Assembly: GCA_033851545.1 (NCBI GenBank)
Contig: JAWWOO010000074.1
Coordinates: 1 to 64,000 of the forward strand
Origin: JAWWOL01 sp033851545
GTDB lineage: Bacteria > Actinomycetota > Actinomycetes > JAWWOL01
DNA length: 64,000 nt
Direction: 5' to 3'
In this document: positions 1-8,012 of the stretch, one piece after another
Numbering within the stretch: position 1 is the first letter of the stretch
Layout of the letters: each line of letters opens with the position of its first letter
The notes under the pieces: model-generated
What the model saw: the letters and a program-made list of their open reading frames with translations, nothing else
Told to the model about the DNA's origin: nothing
Databases searched by the model: none
Translations under genes and position numbers: made by a program

Positions 1-1
1 C

Positions 2-127
2 AGCGAGCACCGCACCGAGGCGCTGCAACAATGGCTGCACAGCTACAACCACCACCGGCCCCACTCAGCCCTCGGCGGTCACCCACCCATCAGCCGCGTC
101 ACCAACGTCCCCAGCTGCGACACCTAG
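2..127 (+). CDS. IS481-type transposase, C-terminal end only
   Basis: The first open frame, already running at the window edge, encodes 41 residues ending at TAG. It contains the motif YNHHRPHSALGG followed by HPPISR, which is the typical C-terminal end of IS481/IS3-type DDE integrase-core transposases (rve_3 region). The catalytic part lies outside the window, so intactness cannot be judged. It marks the left edge of this accessory region as mobile DNA. The family call rests on this motif alone; IS3-family ORFB proteins carry a similar tail. Confidence 0.75.
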   Translation, partial: SEHRTEALQQWLHSYNHHRPHSALGGHPPISRVTNVPSCDT

Positions 128-282
128 GCGGCGCCAGCACCACGATCCGTGGCGGCCCAGTTTGGCCGTTCGTGTTCTTTGGCGCTGGCCTACTGCTACC
201 CGACCCGCCGCTCGTAGGTGTGCCCAACAGGTTCTGCGTGTTACGGTAGGGCGAAGCGCTAGCACGTAATACAGGAGCTGAC

Positions 283-1026
283 ATGGCACAGCTGAACATA
301 CGTATCGATGACGAGACCCGCGACCTCTTCGACGCGCTGGCCCGAGCTCGGGGCCAGAACACAAGCGACCTGCTCCGCGACCTCATCGCCCAGGCCGTCG
401 GTCGCGGCGAGTCCGGCCGAGACGGTGGCGACACCACCCCGTCATCGCTGTCGGCGATTGAGCGCCGTCGGTTCGCCCTGCTACACGAGATCATGGCCAA
501 CCTCGTCTCCGATGACGAATACGACGCGGCCTACCACCGGCAGATGATCGAGGTCATGACCTCGGGCTACACCGCTGAGTACTACCGGACGTTCCAGATG
601 ATCGACTCCGAGATGACGGAACGGGAGTGCAGCCTGGTCCGCGACATCCTCGACATGTTCCGGATCGTCGAGGCTAGCGTCGCCGACTTGACCGACGAGC
701 AGCGGGACTCGCTTGGCGAGCACTGGGAGTACGCCCTCAAGTTCCGCGGCTTCGACTTCAACGACTCGCGCGAGAGCCGCCTCGCCTCGTACGCACACTT
801 CCAGATCAAGGACGACCGCTGGGCCGACCTCGCAGATCGCTTCGACAACAAGCACGAGCACGGCAACTCCCACAGCCCGATGCTGGCGACCTACCAGCGG
901 ATGCTCAACGTCTGGAAGCCCGTCTGGGAGAGGAAGATCAAGTCCTACGGCGGGCCCAAGGACTACAAGTTCTCGGTCGAGGAGCTGCGGGAGCTGATGA
1001 AGGCCTGGCCCTATCCGAGCGAGTGA
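283..1026 (+). CDS. Ribbon-helix-helix / YfbU-domain protein
   Basis: This encodes 247 residues. Residues 1-45 (AQLNIRIDDETRDLFDALAR, then a helix with SDLLRDLI) have the strand-helix-helix pattern of a ribbon-helix-helix DNA-binding domain. From about residue 60 the protein resembles the E. coli YfbU family: an ERRRFALLHEIM start, a central RDILDMFRIVEAS helix, the LKFRGFDFN block, and near the end MLATYQRMLNVWKPVWE. YfbU alone is about 164 residues, so the RHH domain is an N-terminal addition. The cellular role of YfbU domains is not known to me. The RHH domain suggests binding to a palindromic operator, possibly its own promoter. The start is the ATG just after a possible GGAGCTG ribosome site. 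Confidence 0.8.
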   Translation: MAQLNIRIDDETRDLFDALARARGQNTSDLLRDLIAQAVGRGESGRDGGDTTPSSLSAIERRRFALLHEIMANLVSDDEYDAAYHRQMIEVMTSGYTAEYYRTFQMIDSEMTERECSLVRDILDMFRIVEASVADLTDEQRDSLGEHWEYALKFRGFDFNDSRESRLASYAHFQIKDDRWADLADRFDNKHEHGNSHSPMLATYQRMLNVWKPVWERKIKSYGGPKDYKFSVEELRELMKAWPYPSE

Positions 1027-1108
1027 GGCCGAACTAAGTCGGCTCACTCCGGTGGGCGATGTGACCTCAACCTGAGCAGAGTCGAAGCACCGGACGAGCG
1101 GAGGATCC

Positions 1109-1786
1109 ATGGCGACCAAGGGCCCTGGGCACGTGTACGTCCTGCTGGAACCGATGCATCCGTCCTTCGTCAAGGTTGGCCTGACCCGCAAAACGACCAC
1201 TGCGAGGGTCAAGGGTCTCCACGGCACAAGCAGGGCCGTTCCGCTGATCGAACTCTGGGACGAGTATGTGACCGACCCGGAGCTCGTTGAAAAGGCGATG
1301 CACTGGCGATTCGCCGAGGAGCGCTGGACGACCCGGCGGGAGTTCTTCTCGATCTCGCCGCGAGTAGCGATCTCCGCGCTCATGGAGGAGGCAGCCCCAT
1401 ACAGGTTGGACAGGGTGGTTGTGGGGGGGTACGCGCCGGTGCTGCTTCGACTGCACAAGGCGTTTCCGGGCATCATCGATCCGCTCATCAACGACGTGGC
1501 GATCGTCGTTGATCAGGGCGGGGTTGCGCTCCGCACAACCACCCGATCAGGCGTGGGCGAAGAGACGACCGTCAAGGCCTACCTTGACTTCATCTACGAC
1601 GGCGACGAGCCCATCTTCACGCCCGACCTCTCAGCGGAGGCGAACGCAGTTCGCCTTCTCGAGCTGGACGAGCTCACCCTCGTGATGTGCACGAGCCTCG
1701 TCGAGTCGAGCGAGGCCGCCCGAATCGATAGGGAGTTGAACCCATACTGGACTTCCATGTGGCAGGACCTATCTGACGCCGACTAG
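1109..1786 (+). CDS. GIY-YIG-like nuclease domain protein (T5orf172 type)
   Basis: This encodes 225 residues. The N-terminal 100 residues match the T5orf172/GIY-YIG pattern. HVYVLLEPMHPSFVKVGLT is the first strand pair with the KVG core. It is followed by ARVKGLHGTSRAVPLIELW, a VEKAMHWRFAEER helix, and REFFSISPRVAISAL. These domains are found in phage proteins and mobile DNA and are predicted nucleases. The C-terminal 120 residues are not recognised. It sits between the YfbU gene and a broken DUF3883 nuclease, so this stretch looks like a small cassette of nuclease-type accessory genes. Start ATG has a GGAGGATCC sequence directly upstream. Confidence 0.72.
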   Translation: MATKGPGHVYVLLEPMHPSFVKVGLTRKTTTARVKGLHGTSRAVPLIELWDEYVTDPELVEKAMHWRFAEERWTTRREFFSISPRVAISALMEEAAPYRLDRVVVGGYAPVLLRLHKAFPGIIDPLINDVAIVVDQGGVALRTTTRSGVGEETTVKAYLDFIYDGDEPIFTPDLSAEANAVRLLELDELTLVMCTSLVESSEAARIDRELNPYWTSMWQDLSDAD

Positions 1787-1922
1787 CGTCCGTCCCTCGA
1801 CCGGCTAGGCGCCCTGTCGATACGCGAAGCCGTTGCCTTCCGCTGGTAGAAGCGCCCAAAGTGGGAGCAAGAAGCAGTGCCATGTTGGCCCAAGCCACGG
1901 CTCGGTGTGGCAAGATCCCGCC

Positions 1923-2952
1923 GTGGCCCTCAACACATGGTGGGACGGTGACTCCGCCCAGCGTTACTGGATGGAGATCACCCAGCGCGACCTGCTCGGA
2001 GAGAACCTCGTGGCTCCGAAGCTCGACGGTGCTGGCCGAGAGCAGTGGAGTTACACCCTCGTCTCTCAGGTCCGGCCCGGCGACCGTGTCCTCCACTACC
2101 TGACCAACCAGAAGGGCGGTGCGGCCATCGTCGGATGGTCCGAGGCGACGGACGTGCCCTCTACCGGTACCATCAACGTGGCAGGCCCGAGGCACTCGCG
2201 GCCGGGAGCGAGGCCACGCCACCACCGGCCCGAGTTGGTTCGTGCCTCTGGGGGGCCTCCACGAGTTCGCCATCACCGTCCGTGGCCGAGACCTCGACGT
2301 GCTCGAGGCAGAGGTGTTCCGGCTCCGCGAAGAGCTCGAGACCACGCACGGCAAGCCCGTCTACTTCCCGTTTTTCCAGTATCGCCCCGCTGAGATCCGG
2401 GCCCAGCAGGGTTACCTAGTCAAGTTTCCCGTTGAGCTCCTCGACCTCCTCCCAGAGCTGAGCTCGGTGCGGACGGAGTCCGGCGGTGACATCACCGTCG
2501 ATGAGCGGGAGGACTCGGGCCCCGCCAAGCGCAGCGTCGACAGAGGCCGGCTCACCCGCATCCAGGACCCCGAGCTCCGTTCGGCCATCGAGAACCACGC
2601 CGTCGACCGGGCCATCGAGCACTACCAGACGCTAGGTGCCAACGACATCGTGAAGCTCGGCAAGCCATACGACATCAAGCTGACGCTCGAGGGTGCGGAG
2701 CGCCATGTCGAGGTCAAGGGCAGCTCGCTGAGAATCGAGACGGTCGAGCTCACGATCAACGAGGTGATGCACGCCGAGGACTTCCAGCCCACGGACCTGG
2801 TGGTGGTTGACGGTATCGAGTGGAAGCGGGAGTCGACGGGCAAGATCTCGACCTCAGGCGGGGAGCTCCGGGTCTGGTTGAACTGGACACCGCTGGACGA
2901 CGACCTCAGCGCGCGCAAATTCGCTTATCTGCTGCCAACGCAGCTGCACTGA
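1923..2952 (+). pseudogene. Frameshifted restriction-endonuclease-like gene (DUF3883 domain)
   Basis: Two overlapping frames together spell one protein of about 340 residues. The GTG-started frame (from 1923) gives NTWWDGDSAQRYWMEITQR and RVLHYLTNQKGGAAIVGWSEA, an EVE/PUA-like N-terminal region. The sense then continues one frame over as TWQARGTRGRERGHATTGPS, then FVPLGGLHEF. The switch falls at about 2172-2178. The C-terminal half has the DUF3883 nuclease-like core with YDIKLTLEGAERHVEVKGSS, which carries the D...ExK residues of PD-(D/E)XK nucleases. Either the gene is dead or one base in the assembly is wrong. The intact family member would be a modification-dependent or general restriction nuclease. 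Confidence 0.7.
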
Positions 2953-3261
2953 CTCGGCGCGGGGCGGGTCGGTCCAGAGCGCCTGGCGACCGCAAGGCTG
3001 GTCGTGGCGTGGCCTTCTGACCTTCACGGCCGCTGGGTGCACGCATCGAATCTCACCGGCGAATCCGCTCGCCTGGCGGTACGCGCCTGTCAAGGTTGAA
3101 CTATGAGCGCAACCACCGTCGTCACGGTCGGGTCCGAACCTGGCCAACGTTCGTGATGACGCGCACACATAGCGTGACTGGGCCCGCTGGGCCATACCCT
3201 GGACGCGTCCACATCGTTACTGTCCTGAATCAATCATCAGGATTTAACGAGGGGTGTCAGC
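2953..3261. other. Intergenic stretch
   Basis: Just over 300 bases without a convincing gene. Short frames here look random in composition. It must hold the promoter of the collagen-like gene, whose ATG is preceded by GAGGGGTGTCAGC. I see no clear promoter boxes or repeats. Confidence 0.5.
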
Positions 3262-4089
3262 ATGCTCGAGAAGATGCGCAATCGTTGGGTCGCTTCGGTG
3301 GCAGCTCTTGCAATCGTGGGCACGCTGACTGGTGTCGGAGTCGCTGCGGCTTCGGGCACTCCGCGGCCAGGAGAGTTCTGTGCTGCCGCAGCCGAAGGAG
3401 ACACGGCGGACTACGTCACCGCCGCCGGAGTCATCGACCACATGGTGTGCGAGCCGAGCGGGTCCCGGCATCGCTGGGTGACCGTGTCCACCTCTGACTC
3501 CACGCCTCCGCCGGTCACCAAGCCCAAGCCCCCGACGTCGACGAACCAAGCTGTCGCCGGGCCCCGAGGCAAGACCGGACCGCGCGGCCCGAAGGGCGCC
3601 ACCGGACCCCGTGGGCCCCGTGGCTACACCGGCGCCAAGGGTGCGACCGGTGCGACCGGTGCGACCGGTGCGACCGGTGCGCAAGGTGTTCAGGGTGTCC
3701 AGGGCATCCAGGGTCCGACCGGGACAGGAGTAGGCATCCCCGGACCAGCTGGTCCCGTTGGTCCGACCGGTGCAACGGGTGCCACCGGGGCGGCCGGGCA
3801 GCAGGGTGTTCAGGGTCCGGCTGGAGCTGCCGGGACCAATGGCACGAACGGCATCAGCGGCTACGAGGTCGTCCACCAGAGCTACGTGGCCAACGACTTC
3901 GCCGGTGCGGCCAGTGTCGACTGCCCGGCTGGGAAGGTGGCCCTGGGCGGCGGCGGGAACATGCAGGCCAACATGCAGATCAACGGGCCGATCATGACCG
4001 GCAACATCGCCACCGGCTGGACAATCAACAGCAACGGCCAAGCTGCGGGCAACATCACCGTCTGGGCGATCTGCGCCAACGTCAGCTGA
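3262..4089 (+). CDS. Secreted collagen-like triple-helix repeat protein
   Basis: This encodes 275 residues. The N-terminus has a positive charge, a hydrophobic stretch (VAALAIVGTLTGVGVAAASG) and a probable signal peptidase site near residue 30. A short Cys-containing region and a Thr/Pro/Lys linker lead into about 30 Gly-X-Y triplets (roughly residues 95-195), with GPRGPKGATGPRGPRG, repeated GAT, and GPAGPVGPTGATGATG. The C-terminal 80 residues form a globular domain with two Cys (VDCPAGK and WAICANV) and Gly/Asn-rich strands, likely a trimerisation or adhesion head. A tandem 9-base repeat (GGTGCGACC) encodes the GAT run, so copy number may vary between strains. Likely exported to the cell surface or medium. 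Confidence 0.88.
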   Translation: MLEKMRNRWVASVAALAIVGTLTGVGVAAASGTPRPGEFCAAAAEGDTADYVTAAGVIDHMVCEPSGSRHRWVTVSTSDSTPPPVTKPKPPTSTNQAVAGPRGKTGPRGPKGATGPRGPRGYTGAKGATGATGATGATGAQGVQGVQGIQGPTGTGVGIPGPAGPVGPTGATGATGAAGQQGVQGPAGAAGTNGTNGISGYEVVHQSYVANDFAGAASVDCPAGKVALGGGGNMQANMQINGPIMTGNIATGWTINSNGQAAGNITVWAICANVS

Positions 4090-4135
4090 CATGCAGGGCG
4101 CTGCCGGGACGAGAGGTGGGGCAGAGTTCCCTCTC

Positions 4136-4159
4136 CTGCCGGTCCTCTCAGACCGGCAG
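4136..4159. terminator. Bidirectional hairpin between converging genes
   Basis: CTGCCGGTC and GACCGGCAG form a perfect 9-bp stem around a 6-base loop. It lies 46 bases after the collagen-like gene and just past the stop of the minus-strand gene that ends at 4178. There is no clear T-run, which is common for actinobacterial terminators. Confidence 0.65.
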
Positions 4160-4177
4160 CGTCTTGCCCGTGAAGGA

Positions 4178-4423
4178 CTACGTCAGGTACTCCAGCCTGT
4201 CCAGCACCTCCCCGCCGAGCGCCTGCGGCGTGCCGTATACGCCGGGCAAGTGGCTGGACTCGCCGCCGCGCTGCTTTTGCGCGATGTCGATGGTGCCGTT
4301 CACGGCTGCCTCAACCGCCGATGTGAACTCGATCTTGTCCGGTTCACGCAGCCGGTGAGCCGCAGCTCGCTCCAATGGCGGCTGCGCAACATGACCCATG
4401 AGGAGGCCCCGTGGAAGGAACAT
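4178..4423 (-). CDS. Small hypothetical protein
   Basis: An open frame of 81 residues, most convincing from about residue 28 (EPDKIEFTSAVEAAVNGTID through LPGVYGTPQALGGEVLDRLE). Its composition is protein-like rather than the Arg/Pro-rich pattern of shadow frames, and its stop lies next to a hairpin that would terminate it. An internal ATG at 4399 gives a shorter form. I do not recognise the family. It may be a C-terminal fragment of a longer gene. Confidence 0.4.
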   Translation of the reverse strand: MFLPRGLLMGHVAQPPLERAAAHRLREPDKIEFTSAVEAAVNGTIDIAQKQRGGESSHLPGVYGTPQALGGEVLDRLEYLT

Positions 4424-4503
4424 TTCACCGGGGAGTACGACAACACCAAGAGCCCCAGGATGCTATGAAGGCTCACTTCCTCGCCAGGCCCACTGCTCCG
4501 TAG

Positions 4504-4917
4504 ATGGCGTCAGGTCGGGGGACCCCGCCTAAGAACCGACCGGGGAAATTTGCCCTGCCGGCAGCGCGGGTGGACAGCAACGGAGAGACGCCTCGCTTCT
4601 GCCTTCGTCACTTGCAGCCCGGGTTCGACGTGGCCGCACTCGACCAGGCGGGGCGCGCCAGTTTCGGCATGGCCCTGCACGACAGACGGGCAATGACGTG
4701 GACGCAGATCATCCTGTCCGGCCGCCACGGCTTTGGGACTGAGATGATCCCAACAGGCCAGCTCAAGGGTCCCATCCCGCCAGCCTTTCGGGACGAGGAC
4801 AAGTTCCTGATGCTCCGCTACCGCGGCAAGCTCCCTATGGGGGGTGTCCGAGTGGCTGACACGTTTCACATCATCTGGCTCGAGCCGCAGTTCGGGGACC
4901 TGTACGACCATGGCTGA
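4504..4917 (+). CDS. Hypothetical protein of a mobile-region family
   Basis: This encodes 137 residues with no signal peptide or membrane segment. A basic, low-complexity N-terminus leads to a compact domain: FCLRHLQPGFDVAAL, an MTWTQI block, and a C-terminal LMLRYRGKLPMGGVRVADTF-HIIWLEP strand pair. The ending (Leu-Arg-x-x-Gly-Lys ... Val-Ala-Asp-x-Phe-His-x-x-Trp) resembles small proteins I associate with phages and mobile elements in actinobacteria, which look distantly like RelE-fold toxins. This is a pattern impression, not a family assignment. No partner antitoxin is evident next to it. Confidence 0.55.
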   Translation: MASGRGTPPKNRPGKFALPAARVDSNGETPRFCLRHLQPGFDVAALDQAGRASFGMALHDRRAMTWTQIILSGRHGFGTEMIPTGQLKGPIPPAFRDEDKFLMLRYRGKLPMGGVRVADTFHIIWLEPQFGDLYDHG

Positions 4918-4947
4918 ACTACGCCGCGCACGACGGTCCCCCGTTAG

Positions 4948-5241
4948 TCACCGCTGAGACTCATTCCCCAGCGCGTAGGCCCGAAGAAGCTCGGTTCGGG
5001 AACGGCCGTCAGAGAGCGCCAAGTCTGACAGCAGGTTGGTCGAGAGGACGACGAACCCACCGAGAACGCTCATGATCGCCTCGACGTCGACAGCGTCGTC
5101 ACCGCCATCGAGCAGTAAGCCGAGCCTCTCGGTGGCTAGGGCTGCTCCTTCGACGGGGTCGTCCATGAAGGCGCCGGCGGTGAGTACCTCGATCGCCTGC
5201 CGAACCGCATTCGTGCCCCAGTCGGGACCCCTGGTCGTCAT
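4948..5241 (-). CDS. Small hypothetical helical protein
   Basis: This encodes 97 residues from the ATG that gives TTRGPDWGTNAVRQAIEV; an upstream ATG at 5301 would add 20 residues of less convincing sequence. It is acidic and helix-rich (FMDDPVEGAALATERLGLLL, then VEAIMSVLGGFVVLSTNLLS). One helix is hydrophobic enough to be buried but is not a clear membrane span. No recognised family. It lies alone between a plus-strand orphan and a minus-strand membrane protein. Confidence 0.55.
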   Translation of the reverse strand: MTTRGPDWGTNAVRQAIEVLTAGAFMDDPVEGAALATERLGLLLDGGDDAVDVEAIMSVLGGFVVLSTNLLSDLALSDGRSRTELLRAYALGNESQR

Positions 5242-5445
5242 GAGCGGCACGCTATAGCGCATCTGCAACCTCTGTGCCAGGACACGCGGAAGGCCCGCCA
5301 CGGCCGTGGGGACGATGACGCGCCATCAGGAACCAATGTGCGCAGACTCGAGGGGGTTGGCGTAGGCCGCGAGTCCATGAAGAAGAACCAGCCTGACACC
5401 CACTCACCGACCATGAGGACGTCGACGGACTCCAACTCGGCTTGT

Positions 5446-6258
5446 TCACCGACTCGGCGCCGTGCCGGCCATCAGCGGGTCGGTAAAGGTCTGGTCCCAG
5501 AGGGCTCCCCAGTCGACCGCGGCGTAGCCGATGGTGCCGTTGCTGAAGTTGAGCTGGTAGCCATCGGTTGCGCCCAGTTCTTCGGTGATCATCTTGCTCT
5601 GTTTGACCTTGCCGTAGACGTCAGTGGTCGGGTACGTCACAGACACGACCACGGTCGAGACCTTCACCGACTTCTGCCGGTAGCTGGCGTAGATGGCCTG
5701 CTCGGCGGCCTCGTAGATCGCCTGCGTTGGCGCGTCGATCAGCGTCTCGTGGCATTCCATGACGATGTGGACGGAGGAGCCTCGGGCCGTGGCCGCGGTG
5801 ACCTTGAGGCTGGTCACCTTGTCGAGTGAGTCCTGGTCGCCGATGGCCGTTTTCAAGGTCAGATCGGGCGCCTTCGGTGGCGGTGGCTTGCTGGGCTTGG
5901 GGCTGGGCTTCGCGTGGGTGCTGGTGGGCGCCGGGCTCGTACTGGTGGCGGGAGCGCTCGACGTGGCTGCGGCCTTGGTAGTTGACTGGCTAGCCGGCTT
6001 GGTCGACTGGCTCCCCGGCGCGCCACCGGGTTTCGAGGTTCCGCCGCCGATCGCTGCGGCGATCACCGCAAGGACCACGAAGGCTCCGAGTCCGGTCAGG
6101 ACCTTGTGGCGGGCCGGCCACGGTCGCTGCATGGTGTCGTCGAGCCAGAGCGACCAGCCTGGGGGCGGCGGCGGCCAGGTCGGGTCGGGGTGCCAACCTG
6201 TCGGTGGCGACCAGCCTGACGGCGGCTGCGGCCAGTTCGGTGGCGGGTTGTAGCGCAT
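5446..6258 (-). CDS. Membrane-anchored protein with Pro/Trp-rich cytoplasmic head
   Basis: This encodes 270 residues. Residues 1-42 are a Pro/Trp repeat (YNPPPNWPQPPSGW, then PDPTWPPPPPGWSLWLDD), a motif common at the cytoplasmic N-terminus of actinobacterial membrane proteins. A single membrane segment follows at about 55-72 (TGLGAFVVLAVIAAAIGG). Next is a Ser/Thr/Pro/Lys-rich linker to about 135, then an extracellular domain of about 130 residues (DQDSLDKVTSLKVTAATARG onward) with one Cys. The external domain is not recognised; it resembles small binding domains at the end of such anchors. Likely type II topology with the domain outside the cell. Confidence 0.75.
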   Translation of the reverse strand: MRYNPPPNWPQPPSGWSPPTGWHPDPTWPPPPPGWSLWLDDTMQRPWPARHKVLTGLGAFVVLAVIAAAIGGGTSKPGGAPGSQSTKPASQSTTKAAATSSAPATSTSPAPTSTHAKPSPKPSKPPPPKAPDLTLKTAIGDQDSLDKVTSLKVTAATARGSSVHIVMECHETLIDAPTQAIYEAAEQAIYASYRQKSVKVSTVVVSVTYPTTDVYGKVKQSKMITEELGATDGYQLNFSNGTIGYAAVDWGALWDQTFTDPLMAGTAPSR

Positions 6259-6352
6259 GCTTCCCCCCGTTGCTGATGACTCGTTGCTGTGCAGGCTAGT
6301 GGCCAGCAGGCCTCACCGGAACGGCTTCGCCTGTTCCCAGTGGTCGACCGAT

Positions 6353-6892
6353 TCATCGCCGACGGCACCGCCACCGACTTGGCTGAACACTGAACGGCGT
6401 CAGGGCTAGAAGGTCGGCCTCGTGAATCACCGCCAATCGAGCATTTCTCAGTCGGTCGTGCGATGCCGCCAGCTGCGCTTCTGTGGACGGAGGCACCGCC
6501 GATGCGAGCCGGATGGACGACGTAACTGCCTCGAGCAACTCGTCCGCAGCATCATGTAGGTCCCCCGCTGGGACGAGCATGTCGAGTGTGCTCTTCGCGC
6601 GCAGCAATGGGCGGACACCTTGGCTCTGAGCCTGTAGGAGGGTGAGCAGTCCCCACGGATGCCAACGCACATACCGGCGGACGGCAGAAGCTCCCATAGC
6701 GTTGGGTAAAGAGGTGACTGCCAGCGCCTCAGTCACGAGATCGACCACAGCAGTATGCAATCGGGCATCGCGATCCGAACGCGCTTTGCGACCTGCTGTG
6801 ACGACTGCGGCGGCGGTACCGGATAAGCCGCCGAGTGTGCCGATGCCTCCCGCCACGACTACGGCCCAGTTTGAGGGCACAGGTTCCTCCAA
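6353..6892 (-). CDS. Hypothetical protein with N-terminal membrane segment
   Basis: This encodes 179 residues. Residues 8-31 (NWAVVVAGGIGTLGGLSGTA) form one Gly/Ala-rich membrane segment, followed by Lys/Arg-rich KARSDRDARLHTAV. The rest is mainly helical (HDAADELLEAVTSSIRLAS, then EAQLAASHDRLRNARLAVIH). This layout of one membrane helix and a cytoplasmic helical bundle is common in actinobacterial orphans. The last residues (PSRWRCRRR) are basic and may be a run-on after a mutation. No function can be proposed. Confidence 0.6.
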   Translation of the reverse strand: MEEPVPSNWAVVVAGGIGTLGGLSGTAAAVVTAGRKARSDRDARLHTAVVDLVTEALAVTSLPNAMGASAVRRYVRWHPWGLLTLLQAQSQGVRPLLRAKSTLDMLVPAGDLHDAADELLEAVTSSIRLASAVPPSTEAQLAASHDRLRNARLAVIHEADLLALTPFSVQPSRWRCRRR

Positions 6893-6973
6893 CTTTCTCG
6901 GTGAGCTTGCCGCGGGTTCATCCCCAGTGGTGACAATCGCGGGACTCAGTCAGAAACGGAAGGTCCCACCAAG

Positions 6974-7615
6974 TCAGAAGTCGCGCGGCCCGGACACCTT
7001 GTCGATGAGTAGCCCCAGATGCTTGATGCCACGATCGGACACTCGGTAGCTCGCCAGCATGTAGCCGAGGACCACGTCTCGATCGAGCTCGCCACGCTCG
7101 GCCAGCCGGCGCAGGTACGAAAGCGCCATCTTCTTGCCGAATTGGTCGCCGAAACCGTTGTTGCCGTAGCCCTCGAGGTGATCGAGGTCCTTCACCAGTT
7201 CGGGGCTACGCGTGTCCGGTGTTACCGCGCCAGCGTTGAGGTCGTAGGCACCGACCTGCTGTGCCCACCGGCTCAGCGGCATCAGCGCGGCCTCGACAGC
7301 GCAGAAAGGTGCCTGTCGGTCGTGCCGCCAAGCCATGACGAAAGTCGGAGCGGTCGGCCAGCCGACAACGACAGGACCGCCCGTCTTGGTCCCGGCGCCC
7401 CGCCCGGACTGGTTGATACGGTTCACGGTCCCGGATGCCCTGCCAATGAGATGCTCGACGTCGCTCTGGGATGTGTTGGCGACGACCGTCGAGCCGCGGT
7501 GGCCTTCCCGGTTCCGGTCAGCCAACCAACCCTGCACCGCGACGTCGTCGTCGTCCCACGGAGCATCGGTAGAGGGCAACCAGGCGATCTGGCCGGCGTG
7601 ATCAGGAGCGCTCAT
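6974..7615 (-). CDS. Hypothetical protein
   Basis: This encodes 213 residues from the ATG giving SAPDHAGQIAWLPSTDAPWD; an upstream ATG would add 20 residues. It has a central region with TFVMAWRHDRQAPFCAVEAA, and a C-terminal helical part with LSYLRRLAERGELDRDVVLG-YMLASYRVSDRGIKHLGLL that looks like a small winged-helix or tetrahelical fold. There is no signal peptide or membrane segment. I do not recognise the family. It lies divergently from the gene broken by the IS30 element. Confidence 0.6.
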   Translation of the reverse strand: MSAPDHAGQIAWLPSTDAPWDDDDVAVQGWLADRNREGHRGSTVVANTSQSDVEHLIGRASGTVNRINQSGRGAGTKTGGPVVVGWPTAPTFVMAWRHDRQAPFCAVEAALMPLSRWAQQVGAYDLNAGAVTPDTRSPELVKDLDHLEGYGNNGFGDQFGKKMALSYLRRLAERGELDRDVVLGYMLASYRVSDRGIKHLGLLIDKVSGPRDF

Positions 7616-7784
7616 GACGGGCACGCTACTGCCCGGCTCGGACGGTTTCGGTGACGACACGCGAGGGCCCGCCACGGACGGCGATCACGTGACGGGCAGA
7701 CTGAGTCTGTCAGGCTGGGCTGACGACGTCGAGACGACAGGCCGGATCCTCGACACGCGATCTTGACCGGCATACCGTCTCGCC

Positions 7785-8012
7785 ATGACCAACGGGGAAG
7801 ACGTCTGGAATGTTCGGTTCAACGGCCCGGCCGCTCGAGCAAGCCAGCTGGCGCAGATGCTCACCGAAGCCGGCGCCGAGATCGAGTGGGAACCACCCTA
7901 TGAACAGCGCTCGGGAGGCATCGTCGAGACCGTGGTCGTTAGCATCGTCGCCCGGGGTGCCTACGACATCATCAAGGGCGGGTTCGACAAGTTCGTCAGG
8001 CACTGGGTGAAT
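7785..8012 (+). pseudogene. Small gene interrupted by the IS30 element
   Basis: The frame opens with ATG (TNGEDVWNVRFNGPAARASQ) and reads as sensible protein (VETVVVSIVARGAYDIIKGG-FDKFVRHW) for 76 residues until it runs into the left end of the IS30-family element. Continuing the frame only adds IS sequence. Its first part looks like a small alpha/beta protein with an MLTEAGAEIEWEPP strand. After the right IS end a short in-frame stretch is open, but I cannot prove it is the rest of this gene. Function unknown. Confidence 0.6.
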
